From the NCBI RefSeq assembly GCF_900078685.2, contig NZ_LT546170.1:348753-412752 (forward strand): a DNA stretch of 64,000 bases. The letters run 5' to 3'. Under the pieces are notes generated by a model. It searched no databases. It was not told where the DNA came from and saw only the letters and a list, made by a program, of their open reading frames with translations. Position numbers and translations under genes: made by a program. This document shows, one piece after another, positions 17,552-26,733 of the stretch (its first letter is position 1; each line of letters opens with the position of its first letter). The DNA comes from Mycolicibacter icosiumassiliensis (GTDB lineage: Bacteria > Actinomycetota > Actinomycetes > Mycobacteriales > Mycobacteriaceae).

Positions 17552-19369
17552 GTGACCACCTATTCCCAGCCTTCTAGCCCGGACGCCTTCACGTCCACCC
17601 GTGCCATCACCACACCCGCCGGGCCGCCCAATCCCGGCCAGCCCGCCTGGAACCCCCAGCGCGGCTCGGCAATGCCGGCCAACCGATACCGCAGCTTCGC
17701 CGATGAGGTCGAGAACGTCGCGCTGCCCGACCGCACCTGGCCGGACCGCGTCATCGAACGCGCCCCGCTGTGGTGTGCAGTGGATCTGCGCGACGGCAAC
17801 CAGGCGCTGATCGACCCGATGAGCCCGGCCCGCAAACGGCGGATGTTCGACCTGCTGGTGGCGATGGGCTACAAGGAGATCGAGGTCGGCTTCCCGTCGG
17901 CCAGCCAGACCGACTTCGACTTCGTTCGCGAGATCATCACCGACGGCGCCGTGCCCGACGACGTCACCCTGCAGGTGCTGACCCAATGCCGCGACGAGCT
18001 GATCGAGCGCACCTTCGAAGCCTGCGCGGGCGCCAAGAACGTGATCGTGCACTTCTACAACTCCACGTCGATCCTGCAGCGCCGGGTGGTGTTCCGCGCC
18101 GACCAGGCGGCGGTGCAGGCCATCGCGGTCGCCGGGGCGCGCAAGTGCCTGGAAGAGCAGGCCAAGTACCCGGGCACCCGGTGGCGCTACCAGTACTCGC
18201 CGGAGTCCTACACCGGAACCGAACTGGACTACGCCAAGGCGGTCTGCGACGCGGTCGGCGATGTGATCGCGCCGACGCCGGACAACCCGATCATCTTCAA
18301 CCTGCCGGCCACCGTGGAGATGGCGACCCCGAACGTCTACGCCGACTCGATCGAGTGGATGAGCCGCAACCTCAAGCGCCGCGACTCGGTGATCCTGAGC
18401 CTGCACCCGCACAACGACCGCGGCTCCGCGGTGGCCGCCGCGGAGCTGGGCTATCAGGCCGGGGCCGACCGGATCGAAGGCTGCCTGTTCGGCAACGGTG
18501 AGCGCACCGGCAACGTCTGCCTGGTGACGCTGGGCCTGAACCTGTTCTCGCGCGGGGTGGACCCGCAGATCGACTTTTCCAACATCGATGAGATCCGCCG
18601 CACCGTCGAGTACTGCAACCAACTGGGCGTTCCCGAGCGTCACCCCTACGGCGGCGACCTGGTCTACACCGCGTTCTCCGGCAGTCACCAAGACGCCATC
18701 AACAAGGGCCTGGACCAGATGAAAATCGACGCGGACGCGGCCGACTGCGACGTCGACGACATGCTGTGGCAGGTGCCCTACCTGCCGATCGACCCGCGCG
18801 ATGTGGGCCGTACCTACGAGGCGGTGATCCGGGTCAACTCGCAGTCCGGCAAGGGCGGCGTGGCGTATGTGATGAAGACCGATCACGGCCTGGTGCTGCC
18901 GCGCCGGCTGCAGATCGAGTTCTCGCGGGTGATCCAGCAACTGACCGACGGGGAGGGCGGCGAGGTCACCCCCAAGGAGATGTGGGACGCCTTCGCCGAG
19001 GAGTACCTGAACCCGATCCGTCCGCTGGAGCGGATGCATCAGAAGCTGCTGGCTGCCGAGACCGACGACGGCACCGACCGCATCGAGGCCGTCGTCAAGG
19101 TCGACGGCGTGGAGACCGAGATCACCGGGGCCGGCAACGGCCCGCTGGCCGCGTTCGTCGACGCACTGAGCCAGGTCGGTGTACAGGTCCATGTGCTGGA
19201 CTACTCCGAACACGCGATGAGTGCGGGCGAGGAAGCTCAGGCGGCGGCGTACGTGGAGGCACAGGTGGGCGACCGGACTGTGTGGGGCGTCGGGATCGCG
19301 CCGTCGATCACCACCGCGTCGTTGCGGGCCGTGGTCTCCGCGGCGAATCGGGCGGCCCGGCTCGGCTAG
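17552..19369 (+). CDS. leuA: 2-isopropylmalate synthase
   Basis: 605 aa from GTG with GGAG nine bases upstream. It condenses acetyl-CoA with 2-oxoisovalerate, the first step of leucine synthesis. The TIM barrel has the metal-site motif LRDGNQALIDP (about residue 78) and HPHNDRGSAVAAAE (about 287). The C-terminal regulatory domain gives leucine feedback. The 57-bp tandem repeats known in M. tuberculosis leuA are absent. It diverges from ask, with a 281-base shared upstream region in which I see no clear leader peptide. Confidence 0.96.
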   Translation: MTTYSQPSSPDAFTSTRAITTPAGPPNPGQPAWNPQRGSAMPANRYRSFADEVENVALPDRTWPDRVIERAPLWCAVDLRDGNQALIDPMSPARKRRMFDLLVAMGYKEIEVGFPSASQTDFDFVREIITDGAVPDDVTLQVLTQCRDELIERTFEACAGAKNVIVHFYNSTSILQRRVVFRADQAAVQAIAVAGARKCLEEQAKYPGTRWRYQYSPESYTGTELDYAKAVCDAVGDVIAPTPDNPIIFNLPATVEMATPNVYADSIEWMSRNLKRRDSVILSLHPHNDRGSAVAAAELGYQAGADRIEGCLFGNGERTGNVCLVTLGLNLFSRGVDPQIDFSNIDEIRRTVEYCNQLGVPERHPYGGDLVYTAFSGSHQDAINKGLDQMKIDADAADCDVDDMLWQVPYLPIDPRDVGRTYEAVIRVNSQSGKGGVAYVMKTDHGLVLPRRLQIEFSRVIQQLTDGEGGEVTPKEMWDAFAEEYLNPIRPLERMHQKLLAAETDDGTDRIEAVVKVDGVETEITGAGNGPLAAFVDALSQVGVQVHVLDYSEHAMSAGEEAQAAAYVEAQVGDRTVWGVGIAPSITTASLRAVVSAANRAARLG

Positions 19370-19398
19370 ACCCGACCTAGGGGGGCAGGTATGAGGCG

Positions 19399-21219
19399 AT
19401 GTCCGGGGATGACAACCCCCTGCTGAGGGCTGCCGCCGCCCGCATGGCATTCCTGGAACACGGCAGGTCAAGCGTCGCGGGGGTGTCCGACCTGGTTGTC
19501 GCTTCGTGGGAGCGCAGCCGGGATGCCGGCGTCGATCTCGTCCGACCCATCAGCACGTTCACCGATGAGATCGACACCGATTCGCTGTTGGCGCGCTGCG
19601 CGCGGCCGGTGCTGGAACAGTTGGGGAACGACACCGCCATGGCCGACCCGCCGCTGGCCATCGGATTGACCGACCGCCGGGTGCGCGTGGTCCAACGGAT
19701 CGACTCCTCATCCGCGGCCACTCGACTGTTCGACCGAGTCCAGTACGCGCCCGGATTCGACTTCTCGGAGGCGGCCGTGGGCACCAACGGCGCCGGAACC
19801 GTCTTCGAGTCGGGCCAAGCCGCCAGCATCGTCGGGCCTGAGCATTTCAGCGAAAGCCTGGAGATCTTCGCCGCGAGCGGCGCTCCGATCCTCGACTCGG
19901 TGACCGGGCGGGTCGAGGGCGTCGTCGCAATCGCCTCACTCGCCCAAGGGTGGAACCCGGTCATGCACGTCCTGGTCAAGAACGCCGCGAAGGAGATCAG
20001 CCGCAACCTGCTGCTCGACCGCAGCCAGACCCAACAGGCCGTCTTCGACGCCTATCTACGCGTCACCGCCCGGTCGGCCCGGGCGGCGGTCTTCGCCTTC
20101 GGTGCCGCGCTGTTGATCGCCAGCCCCGCCGCCCAGCAATTGTTCGACGCCGGGGAACAACAGGTACTCCGCGACCACGCGACCTTCCTGTTGGCCCGTA
20201 AAGAACGCGCCAGCGACACCCTCGTACTGCCGGGCAGCCAACGCCTCGTGCGGATCCGCGGAACCCGTGTCTTCGCGGGCGCGGAGGTCGCCGGCATGCT
20301 GGTGATCGCCGAACCGGCGACATCTCGGAGCGCCGGATCCGCTGGGGAATCCGCCGAGCCGGGGTTGCTGCCGCTCGGGGTGACCGCAGTCTTTGGCTCG
20401 CACGAATCGCTGGCCGGCGGGCGCGCGCCGGCGTGGGTGCGAGCATGCGACGAACTGCGGGAGGCGCTGGAGAACAACACGCCGGTGCTCCTGGCCGGCG
20501 AGCCCGGAGCGGGCAAGTTCACCCTCGCGACGCAGCTTTTTCAGTCGGCCTATCCCGGCGCTCGCAGCGTCACGGTCGACGCCGAACAACTCGCGGCGCT
20601 CGGCACGGCGAGCCCGGTGCCCAGCGGTCCGGGCGAACCCACTCTGCATATCGCGCGTGACCTGGATCAGGCCGGCCCGGCCGGCATCGCAGCGCTGAAC
20701 GCATATTTCACCGCGGCAGAATCACTCGATTCGCCCGGATGGATGGTCGCCACGGTGGCGCAGGACCCGTCCGGCTCGACACCGGAGTTCGGTGAGCTGC
20801 TGGGCCATTTTGATACCGCGATCACGGTGCCGCCGCTGCGATATCGCACCGATGATCTGCCGGGCATCACCGCCGCACTGCTGCGCGGGATCGCACCCGA
20901 ACGCAAGGTGCGGCTCAGTCCGGCGGCGCACCGGCTCATCGGCCGATATTCGTGGCCGGGCAACATCGCTCAACTGCGGGAAGCCCTGGTGCATGCCCTT
21001 CGTCAACGCCAGATCGGTGAGATCACCGACACCGACCTGCCCGGGTACTGCCAAAGCGTCGCCCGCCGCGCCCTGACCCAGCTCGAAGTCATCGAACGCG
21101 ACGCCATTGTCGCGGCACTGAACCAGGCGGACGGCAGCCGGGTAGCGGCCGCGGCGCACCTTGGTATGTCGCGTTCAAGCCTGTACCGGAAGTTGAAGAC
21201 CTACGGCATCACCACCTAA
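19399..21219 (+). CDS. AcoR-like transcriptional regulator with degenerate AAA domain
   Basis: 606 aa. An N-terminal GAF sensor module (FSEAAVGTNGAGTVFE near residue 131) is followed by a shortened NtrC-type ATPase region whose Walker A is GEPGAGKFT. The sigma-54 contact loop GAFTGA is missing, as expected in mycobacteria, which have no sigma-54. A Fis-type helix-turn-helix ends the protein (AAAAHLGMSRSSLYRKLKTYG). It likely regulates a catabolic gene set after binding a small molecule. The neighbouring lipase is convergent, so no target is evident. Not part of the M. tuberculosis order as I recall it. Confidence 0.8.
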   Translation: MSGDDNPLLRAAAARMAFLEHGRSSVAGVSDLVVASWERSRDAGVDLVRPISTFTDEIDTDSLLARCARPVLEQLGNDTAMADPPLAIGLTDRRVRVVQRIDSSSAATRLFDRVQYAPGFDFSEAAVGTNGAGTVFESGQAASIVGPEHFSESLEIFAASGAPILDSVTGRVEGVVAIASLAQGWNPVMHVLVKNAAKEISRNLLLDRSQTQQAVFDAYLRVTARSARAAVFAFGAALLIASPAAQQLFDAGEQQVLRDHATFLLARKERASDTLVLPGSQRLVRIRGTRVFAGAEVAGMLVIAEPATSRSAGSAGESAEPGLLPLGVTAVFGSHESLAGGRAPAWVRACDELREALENNTPVLLAGEPGAGKFTLATQLFQSAYPGARSVTVDAEQLAALGTASPVPSGPGEPTLHIARDLDQAGPAGIAALNAYFTAAESLDSPGWMVATVAQDPSGSTPEFGELLGHFDTAITVPPLRYRTDDLPGITAALLRGIAPERKVRLSPAAHRLIGRYSWPGNIAQLREALVHALRQRQIGEITDTDLPGYCQSVARRALTQLEVIERDAIVAALNQADGSRVAAAAHLGMSRSSLYRKLKTYGITT

Positions 21220-21232
21220 CTCTCCGAGACGG

Positions 21233-22348
21233 TCATAGCGGAAGTTCCACCACGAGGTTCTCGACTGCGCCGGGGACGGTCACCCAATCAGTCACTTCAC
21301 GGATGTACGCGCCGATCTGGCGCAGCGAGCGGGTGGCCTCCGGCACCACCGGGCCGGCGATCTGGAACACGTGCATCTGGCCTGGCCACACCCGCAGCTG
21401 GACCGGAACGCCGACACCGGCCAGGCTATGCGCAACCAGCTTGGCGTCCTGCAACATGGCCTCGGCGCCGGAGACGTGGATCAGGGTGGGACACATCCCG
21501 GATTCGATGTGGTCCAGTGGTTCGAAGACCTCCTCCGGGACGCCGTCGGCGCTGCGGCGCTCGGCGGCGTGAGTGATCAGCTCGACCAGCGCGTCGAAGG
21601 CCTTGGCCGGGAACATCGCATCAGTGCCGCTGTTGGAGTGCGTACCCCGAGATGCCTTGGCGATCTGGGTCAGCGGCGACATGCAGACCAGGGCCGCGGG
21701 CTGTTCCGCTTCATCAAGGAGCCGTACCGCCAGCGCCAGCGCCAGGTAACCTCCGGCGGAGTCACCGGCCAGCACGATCTGGTCCGGCGCATACCCCTGG
21801 CCACGCAGCCACTGGTATCCGTCGTAGCAGTCGTCGATCGCGGCGCCGACCGAGTGTTTCGGGATCGTCCGGTAATTGACCACCAATGCCGGGCTGTCCG
21901 CGTACTTCGACAGCGTGGTGACCAGCCGGTCATGGGTGTTGGCTCCACCCATCAAGAAAGCGCCGCCGTGCAGGTACAACACGACGCGCCGGGTGCCGTC
22001 CGCGGGCAGCACACCGGCGGCGCGGACCAACCGTGCCGTGCAGCGCGGCAACCGAACCGTGCGGTGAACGCTGCCCGGGGCGGAGGGGACGACCCGGGCA
22101 GCGTGGTCCACCAGGCCCCATGGCCACGGCGCCTTCGGCAGCTGACTGCCGATCGCCAGGATGGGGCGAATGCTGAGCCGGGCAGCGAGCCCGGCAAGTT
22201 GGCCGGCGAGGCTTGGTCCGTTCTCCACAACCTCGTCAAGCATCGCGGAATCCCGCCGGTGAGCGGGGTTCGACGCGCTCCGGCGAGCCCGCCCTGCCAG
22301 CGGGGTCACTTCGGCGGGTGTCCGGTCTTCGCGCACAGCGGTGGTCAT
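21233..22348 (-). CDS. Alpha/beta hydrolase of the hormone-sensitive lipase family (Lip type)
   Basis: 371 aa from MTTAVREDR. The oxyanion motif LYLHGGAFLMG (about residue 127), the nucleophile elbow LAGDSAGGYLA (about 198) and the final His in GQMHVFQ identify an HSL-family carboxylesterase. Acyl-ester substrates are likely; the exact lipid is unknown. No signal peptide. It converges with the regulator ending at 21219, leaving only 13 bases between them. Confidence 0.85.
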   Translation of the reverse strand: MTTAVREDRTPAEVTPLAGRARRSASNPAHRRDSAMLDEVVENGPSLAGQLAGLAARLSIRPILAIGSQLPKAPWPWGLVDHAARVVPSAPGSVHRTVRLPRCTARLVRAAGVLPADGTRRVVLYLHGGAFLMGGANTHDRLVTTLSKYADSPALVVNYRTIPKHSVGAAIDDCYDGYQWLRGQGYAPDQIVLAGDSAGGYLALALAVRLLDEAEQPAALVCMSPLTQIAKASRGTHSNSGTDAMFPAKAFDALVELITHAAERRSADGVPEEVFEPLDHIESGMCPTLIHVSGAEAMLQDAKLVAHSLAGVGVPVQLRVWPGQMHVFQIAGPVVPEATRSLRQIGAYIREVTDWVTVPGAVENLVVELPL

Positions 22349-22452
22349 CGCTGTCCCGCCGACCCCAAATGTTTCGTCACGGTTAACAGCATGACGGCTT
22401 CCGTTCACCTGTCCGTGTCCCAAATTGGGACATTCCGCGTCGCGGCGACGCG

Positions 22453-23451
22453 TTAAAACAGCGAGATCTGCTCGCCGGCCGACGCGGTGTCGACGAACTC
22501 CTCGATGTCGGTGCCTCCGACGACCCCGCCCACCCGGTCAACGCACGCCATGAAGTCATGGTCGGAGACCGTCGGCACACCCAGCTCGCGAGCCAGGTAG
22601 CCCTTGCCCTGCTCGGGGCGGTCCGCATTGCAGATCACCAGCGAGGTGTTGGTGTCGACGACGTCACTGTAGGCCAGTCCGGCGTGCAGGATGCGTTCGA
22701 CGAGCTCTTCATGGGTGCGGGTGCACTCTGCCGACAGCGCCACCCGCATGCCCTGCACCAACGGACGTCCCCGCATGTAGCGGCCCGGATTGAGGTAGGC
22801 GCACGGCATCCGCGACGCCAGCGCCTTCAGCGGCCGTAGTTCCTCGTGGGTGATCCGGCCGTTGGGCCAGCGGCGCCGGGTCACCGGCCGCACCGGCAAC
22901 CACACGTCACGCTCCCGGGCCCGCTGCAGGGCAGGCTGCAGCACCCCGGCCAGCACCCGAGCGTCATCGAGTGCGTCGTGCGCCCGAGTCTGAACGACGC
23001 CCCAATGCGCGGCCAGCGTCTGCAACCGCAGGTTGGGCAGGCCCAGGTCCAACCGTCGCGCAAGTTCCAGGGTGCACATCACCGAATCGACGGGCAGCAC
23101 GGCACCGGCCATCTCCGCTTCGGCGGCCAGGAACGTGTAATCGAACGCCACGTTGTGGGCCACCAGGGTGCGCCCCGGCAACAGTGCGACAACCTCGTCG
23201 ACGACATCGGCGAACTGCGGTTGTCCGGCCAGCATCTCGGCGGTGAGCCCGTGCACATGAGTGGGGCCCGGGTCGGTGCCCGGGTTGACCAGGTGCGACA
23301 CCGACTGCTCTACCCGACCATCGGAGTCGAGTGCCAGCGCGGCGACGCTGAGCACCCGCGCCTGCCCGGGCCGAAACCCCGACGTCTCCACATCGACCAC
23401 GACCCAGCCGTCGCCGGGTTCGCGGGCCGGGCGGCCCCACCGAGCACTCAT
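22453..23451 (-). CDS. DEDDh 3'-5' exonuclease with C-terminal BRCT domain
   Basis: 332 aa. The exonuclease domain shows VVVDVETSGF (D-x-E), AHNVAFDYTFL and the final HDALDDARVL (H and D). The C-terminal part (RVALSAECTRTHEELVERILHAGLAYSDVV...LVICNADRP) is a BRCT-like domain. DnaQ-like proteins of this form occupy this position in M. tuberculosis. It probably trims 3' ends in repair or proofreading. It diverges from murT with 73 bases between them. Confidence 0.88.
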   Translation of the reverse strand: MSARWGRPAREPGDGWVVVDVETSGFRPGQARVLSVAALALDSDGRVEQSVSHLVNPGTDPGPTHVHGLTAEMLAGQPQFADVVDEVVALLPGRTLVAHNVAFDYTFLAAEAEMAGAVLPVDSVMCTLELARRLDLGLPNLRLQTLAAHWGVVQTRAHDALDDARVLAGVLQPALQRARERDVWLPVRPVTRRRWPNGRITHEELRPLKALASRMPCAYLNPGRYMRGRPLVQGMRVALSAECTRTHEELVERILHAGLAYSDVVDTNTSLVICNADRPEQGKGYLARELGVPTVSDHDFMACVDRVGGVVGGTDIEEFVDTASAGEQISLF

Positions 23452-23524
23452 GTGACGAGGATGGCACGCGCCGCCGACGAACTCCGGACGCCGCCCAGCC
23501 GTGTCGTCAACTTAAACTCACGCC

Positions 23525-24646
23525 ATGATCACCGCCCGTGGACGCCTGGCGCTGGCCGCCGGTGCCAGTGCCCGGTGGGCTTCGCGGGTGACCGGCCGCG
23601 GCGCCGGCGCGATGATCGGCGGTCTGATCGCGATGACCCTCGACAGATCCATCCTGCGTCAGCTCGGCGCGGGACGGCGCACCGCCATCGTCACGGGCAC
23701 CAACGGCAAATCGACCACCACCCGCATGCTCGCGGCCGCGCTGCACGACCTGGGCGCGGTGGCCACCAACTCCGAGGGCGCCAACATGGACGCCGGGCTG
23801 GTGGCGGCGCTGGCCGCCGACCGGACCGCCGGGTTGGCGGCCCTGGAAGTCGACGAGATGCATGTCCCGCACGTCGCCGATGCGGTATCGCCGGCCGTGG
23901 TGGTGCTGCTCAACCTGTCCCGGGACCAGCTGGACCGGGTCGGCGAAATCAATGCCGTGGAGCGCGCGCTGCGCACCGGCCTGGCCCGTCATCCGCAGAC
24001 CGTGGTGGTCGCCAACTGCGACGACGTACTGATGACCTCGGCCGCCTACGACTGTCCCAACGTGGTCTGGGTGGCCGCCGGCGGCGGCTGGTCGGGCGAC
24101 TCGGTCAGTTGCCCGCGCAGCGGCGAGGTGATCGACCGCCACGAGGGCCACTGGCGCTCCACCGGTAGCGAGTTCAGCCGGCCCGCCCCGCAGTGGTGGT
24201 TCGACGACGACGCGCTGTACGGGCCGGACGGTCTGGTGCTGCCGATGCAGCTGGCACTGCCCGGCACCGTCAACCGCGGCACCAGCGTGCAGGTGGGCGA
24301 TCACACGGTGCGGATGCTGCTGGCCAAGAACCCGGCCGGCTGGCAGGAAGCACTGTCGATGGTCGACAAGCACGCCGCAGGCGTGGTGATCGCCGTCAAC
24401 GGGCAGGTGCCCGACGGCGAAGACCTGTCCTGGCTGTGGGACGTGCGCTTCGAGCATTTCGAGGACACCGCCGTGGTGGCCGCCGGCGAGCGCGGCACCG
24501 ACCTGGCGGTGCGGCTGGGCTACGCCGGCGTCGAGCACACCCTGGTGCACGACACCCTGGAGGCGATCGGGTCCTGCCCGCCCGGGCGGGTCGAGGTGGT
24601 CGCCAACTACACCGCGTTCCTGGCGCTGCAGCGGAGGTTGGCATGA
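23525..24646 (+). CDS. murT: MurT subunit of lipid II isoglutaminyl synthase, internally shortened
   Basis: 373 aa, about 35-40 residues below the usual mycobacterial length. MurT activates the gamma-carboxylate of D-Glu in lipid II for amidation with GatD. The ATP loop IVTGTNGKSTTTRM (about residue 55), the cysteines near CPNVVW and SCPRSG, and the C-terminal DUF1727 region (AKNPAGWQEALSMVD) are present. The stretch normally following PGTVNRG, the Ala-rich Mur-ligase helix with RYR, is missing: the sequence goes straight to TSVQVGDH. The deletion is in frame. It overlaps gatD by four bases. Confidence 0.88.
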   Translation: MITARGRLALAAGASARWASRVTGRGAGAMIGGLIAMTLDRSILRQLGAGRRTAIVTGTNGKSTTTRMLAAALHDLGAVATNSEGANMDAGLVAALAADRTAGLAALEVDEMHVPHVADAVSPAVVVLLNLSRDQLDRVGEINAVERALRTGLARHPQTVVVANCDDVLMTSAAYDCPNVVWVAAGGGWSGDSVSCPRSGEVIDRHEGHWRSTGSEFSRPAPQWWFDDDALYGPDGLVLPMQLALPGTVNRGTSVQVGDHTVRMLLAKNPAGWQEALSMVDKHAAGVVIAVNGQVPDGEDLSWLWDVRFEHFEDTAVVAAGERGTDLAVRLGYAGVEHTLVHDTLEAIGSCPPGRVEVVANYTAFLALQRRLA

Positions 24647-25350
24647 CCGTACGGATCGGGCTGGTGCTGCCCGACGTGATGGGCACCTATGGTGACGGCG
24701 GCAACGCGGTGGTGCTGCGGCAGCGACTGCTGCTGCGCGGGATTGCCGCCGAGATCGTCGAGATCACCCTGGCCGAACCGGTGCCCGAGTCCTTGGACCT
24801 CTACACCCTGGGCGGCGCCGAGGACTACGCCCAGCGACTGGCCACCCGGCACCTGATCACCCACCCGGGTTTGCAGCGCGCGGCCGAGCGCGGAGCCCCC
24901 GTGCTGGCGATCTGCGCGGCCATCCAGGTGCTCGGGCAGTGGTATGAGACCTCCGCCGGCGAGCGCGTCGAGGGGGTCGGGTTGCTGGACGTGACGACCT
25001 CGCCGCAGGAGTCGCGCACCATCGGCGAGGTGGTCGCCACGCCGCTGCTGGCGGGGCTGTCGGCGCCGCTGACGGGCTTCGAGAACCACCGCGGCGGCAC
25101 CGTGCTGGGACCGGATGCCGCGCCGCTGAGCGCGGTCACCCAGGGCGCCGGCAACAAGGCCGGCGACGGGTTCGACGGCGCGGTGCAGGGCAGCGTCGTC
25201 GCCACCTATCTGCACGGGCCGTGCCTGGCCCGCAACCCGGAGCTGGCCGATCTGCTGCTGTCGAAGGTGGTCGGCGACCTGGCGCCCCTGGAGTTGCCGG
25301 AAGTGGATATGTTGCGCCGCGAAAGACTGGCTGCGCCCCGGCGAGTCTGA
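24643..25350 (+). CDS. gatD: GatD subunit of lipid II isoglutaminyl synthase
   Basis: 235 aa. A glutamine amidotransferase that releases ammonia for MurT, amidating peptidoglycan stem peptides. GTYGDGGNAVVLRQRL is the N-terminal signature, the nucleophile Cys lies in LAICAAIQVLG (about residue 89), and the catalytic His is in ATYLHGPCLARNPELAD (about 190). The ATGA overlap with murT implies stoichiometric translation. Confidence 0.93.
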   Translation: MTVRIGLVLPDVMGTYGDGGNAVVLRQRLLLRGIAAEIVEITLAEPVPESLDLYTLGGAEDYAQRLATRHLITHPGLQRAAERGAPVLAICAAIQVLGQWYETSAGERVEGVGLLDVTTSPQESRTIGEVVATPLLAGLSAPLTGFENHRGGTVLGPDAAPLSAVTQGAGNKAGDGFDGAVQGSVVATYLHGPCLARNPELADLLLSKVVGDLAPLELPEVDMLRRERLAAPRRV

Positions 25351-25364
25351 CTACGTTTGCGACC

Positions 25365-26627
25365 ATGACCGATCAGAGCGACGTTGCCCAAGCCGCGATC
25401 GGGATCTCGCAACGGCTCTACGATCGCCTGGCCGAGACCATCGGGGTCATCGAGGATCTGGTCGCCAAGGAATCGCCGGACCTGACCAGCGATTCGTCGC
25501 TGCTGCAGCTGCTGCACGAGACCGTGTCGGCGAACGTCGAGACGTACTTCTCGGCGATCCGCCACAACATTCCGGTGGCTGACATCGCCGCACCGCCGGT
25601 CGCCCTGGAACATGCCCGCCGGCTGGCGCAGCGCGGGGTGCCGGTCAACGCATTGGTGCGCGGCTACCGGCTGGGCCACTCGGTGGCGCTGCAGCTGGTG
25701 CTGGCGGAGATCCGTTCGGCGCAGCTGGAACCCGACCTGGCCCTGCGCGTGCTCGGCACCATGTCGGAACTCATGTTCGGCTATATCGACGAGATGTCGC
25801 AGCAGGTGTCGACCGTCTACCAGGCCGAGCGGGAACGCTGGCTGGAAAGTCGAAATGCGGTGCGCGCGTTGCGGGTCCGCGACATCCTTGCCGACGAGAG
25901 CCTGGACGTCGACGCGATGACGACCGCGATCCGCTACCCGCTGCGGCGAACCCACGCCGGGATCGTGGTGTGGTATCCCGATTCGGCCGGCGACCGGCTG
26001 GCCGCCGCGGAAGGTTTCGTCAAGCAGCTCGCCGAGACGCTGCCGGTGCACGGGGCGCCACTGTTCGTCCCGGCCGACAGCACCACCGGGTGGGCGTGGC
26101 TTCCGCTGCCCTCGGGCGCCGGGGACGATGTGGTGGAACAGATCCGAGCCTGCGCGCTCACCGCGGACGACAAGCCGTGGGTGGCGATCGGTGATCCGCT
26201 CCCCGGCGTCGAGGGCTTCCGCCGATCGCATCAGCAGGCGCTGGCGGCGCACACCCTGGCGGTCGCCTCCGGCTCGGTGCGGGTCAGCGCGGCCAGCGAC
26301 CCCGGCCTGTCGGCGGCGGCACTGCTCGGCGCCGAGAACCTGTCCGCCGCGCGGACCTGGGTCGCCGAGGTGCTCGGCCCACTGGCCTGCGCGACCGACA
26401 GCGACGGCCGGCTGCGCGACACCCTGCGGGTGTTCCTGCGGACCGGATCGAGCTTCAAGGCGGCCGGCGAGCAACTGCACTTTCACGTCAACACGATGAA
26501 GTACCGGGTGCAGCGGGCGATCGAACGCCGCGGCCGCCCGATCGCCGACGATCGCCTGGACGTGGAGATCGCCCTGCTGCTGTGTCAGTGGTACGGCGCT
26601 GCCGTGTTGTCTTCGCAGGACGAATAG
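25365..26627 (+). CDS. PucR/CdaR-type transcriptional regulator
   Basis: 420 aa from MTDQSD. An N-terminal helical RsbT/PucR-like sensing region (about 1-150) and a GGDEF-like middle segment precede the C-terminal PucR helix-turn-helix (TLRVFLRTGSSFKAAGEQLHFHVNTMKYR). It lies 106 bases upstream of alkB on the same strand and is the likely regulator of the alkane operon. It starts 14 bases after gatD, so it may also be read through from there. Confidence 0.85.
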   Translation: MTDQSDVAQAAIGISQRLYDRLAETIGVIEDLVAKESPDLTSDSSLLQLLHETVSANVETYFSAIRHNIPVADIAAPPVALEHARRLAQRGVPVNALVRGYRLGHSVALQLVLAEIRSAQLEPDLALRVLGTMSELMFGYIDEMSQQVSTVYQAERERWLESRNAVRALRVRDILADESLDVDAMTTAIRYPLRRTHAGIVVWYPDSAGDRLAAAEGFVKQLAETLPVHGAPLFVPADSTTGWAWLPLPSGAGDDVVEQIRACALTADDKPWVAIGDPLPGVEGFRRSHQQALAAHTLAVASGSVRVSAASDPGLSAAALLGAENLSAARTWVAEVLGPLACATDSDGRLRDTLRVFLRTGSSFKAAGEQLHFHVNTMKYRVQRAIERRGRPIADDRLDVEIALLLCQWYGAAVLSSQDE

Positions 26628-26733
26628 CCGGCCGAATTCCGGCCGCGCGGGACGAGCGGCGAGGCCGCGGCGCTCCCTAACGTCAGGCACATCCGAAAAC
26701 ACATGGTGTGACCAAGACGAGGGGTTAAATGCA

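Noticed and set aside
17348..19471. A long minus-strand open frame of 707 codons
   Set aside because: Antisense shadow of leuA in high-GC sequence, no recognisable motif.
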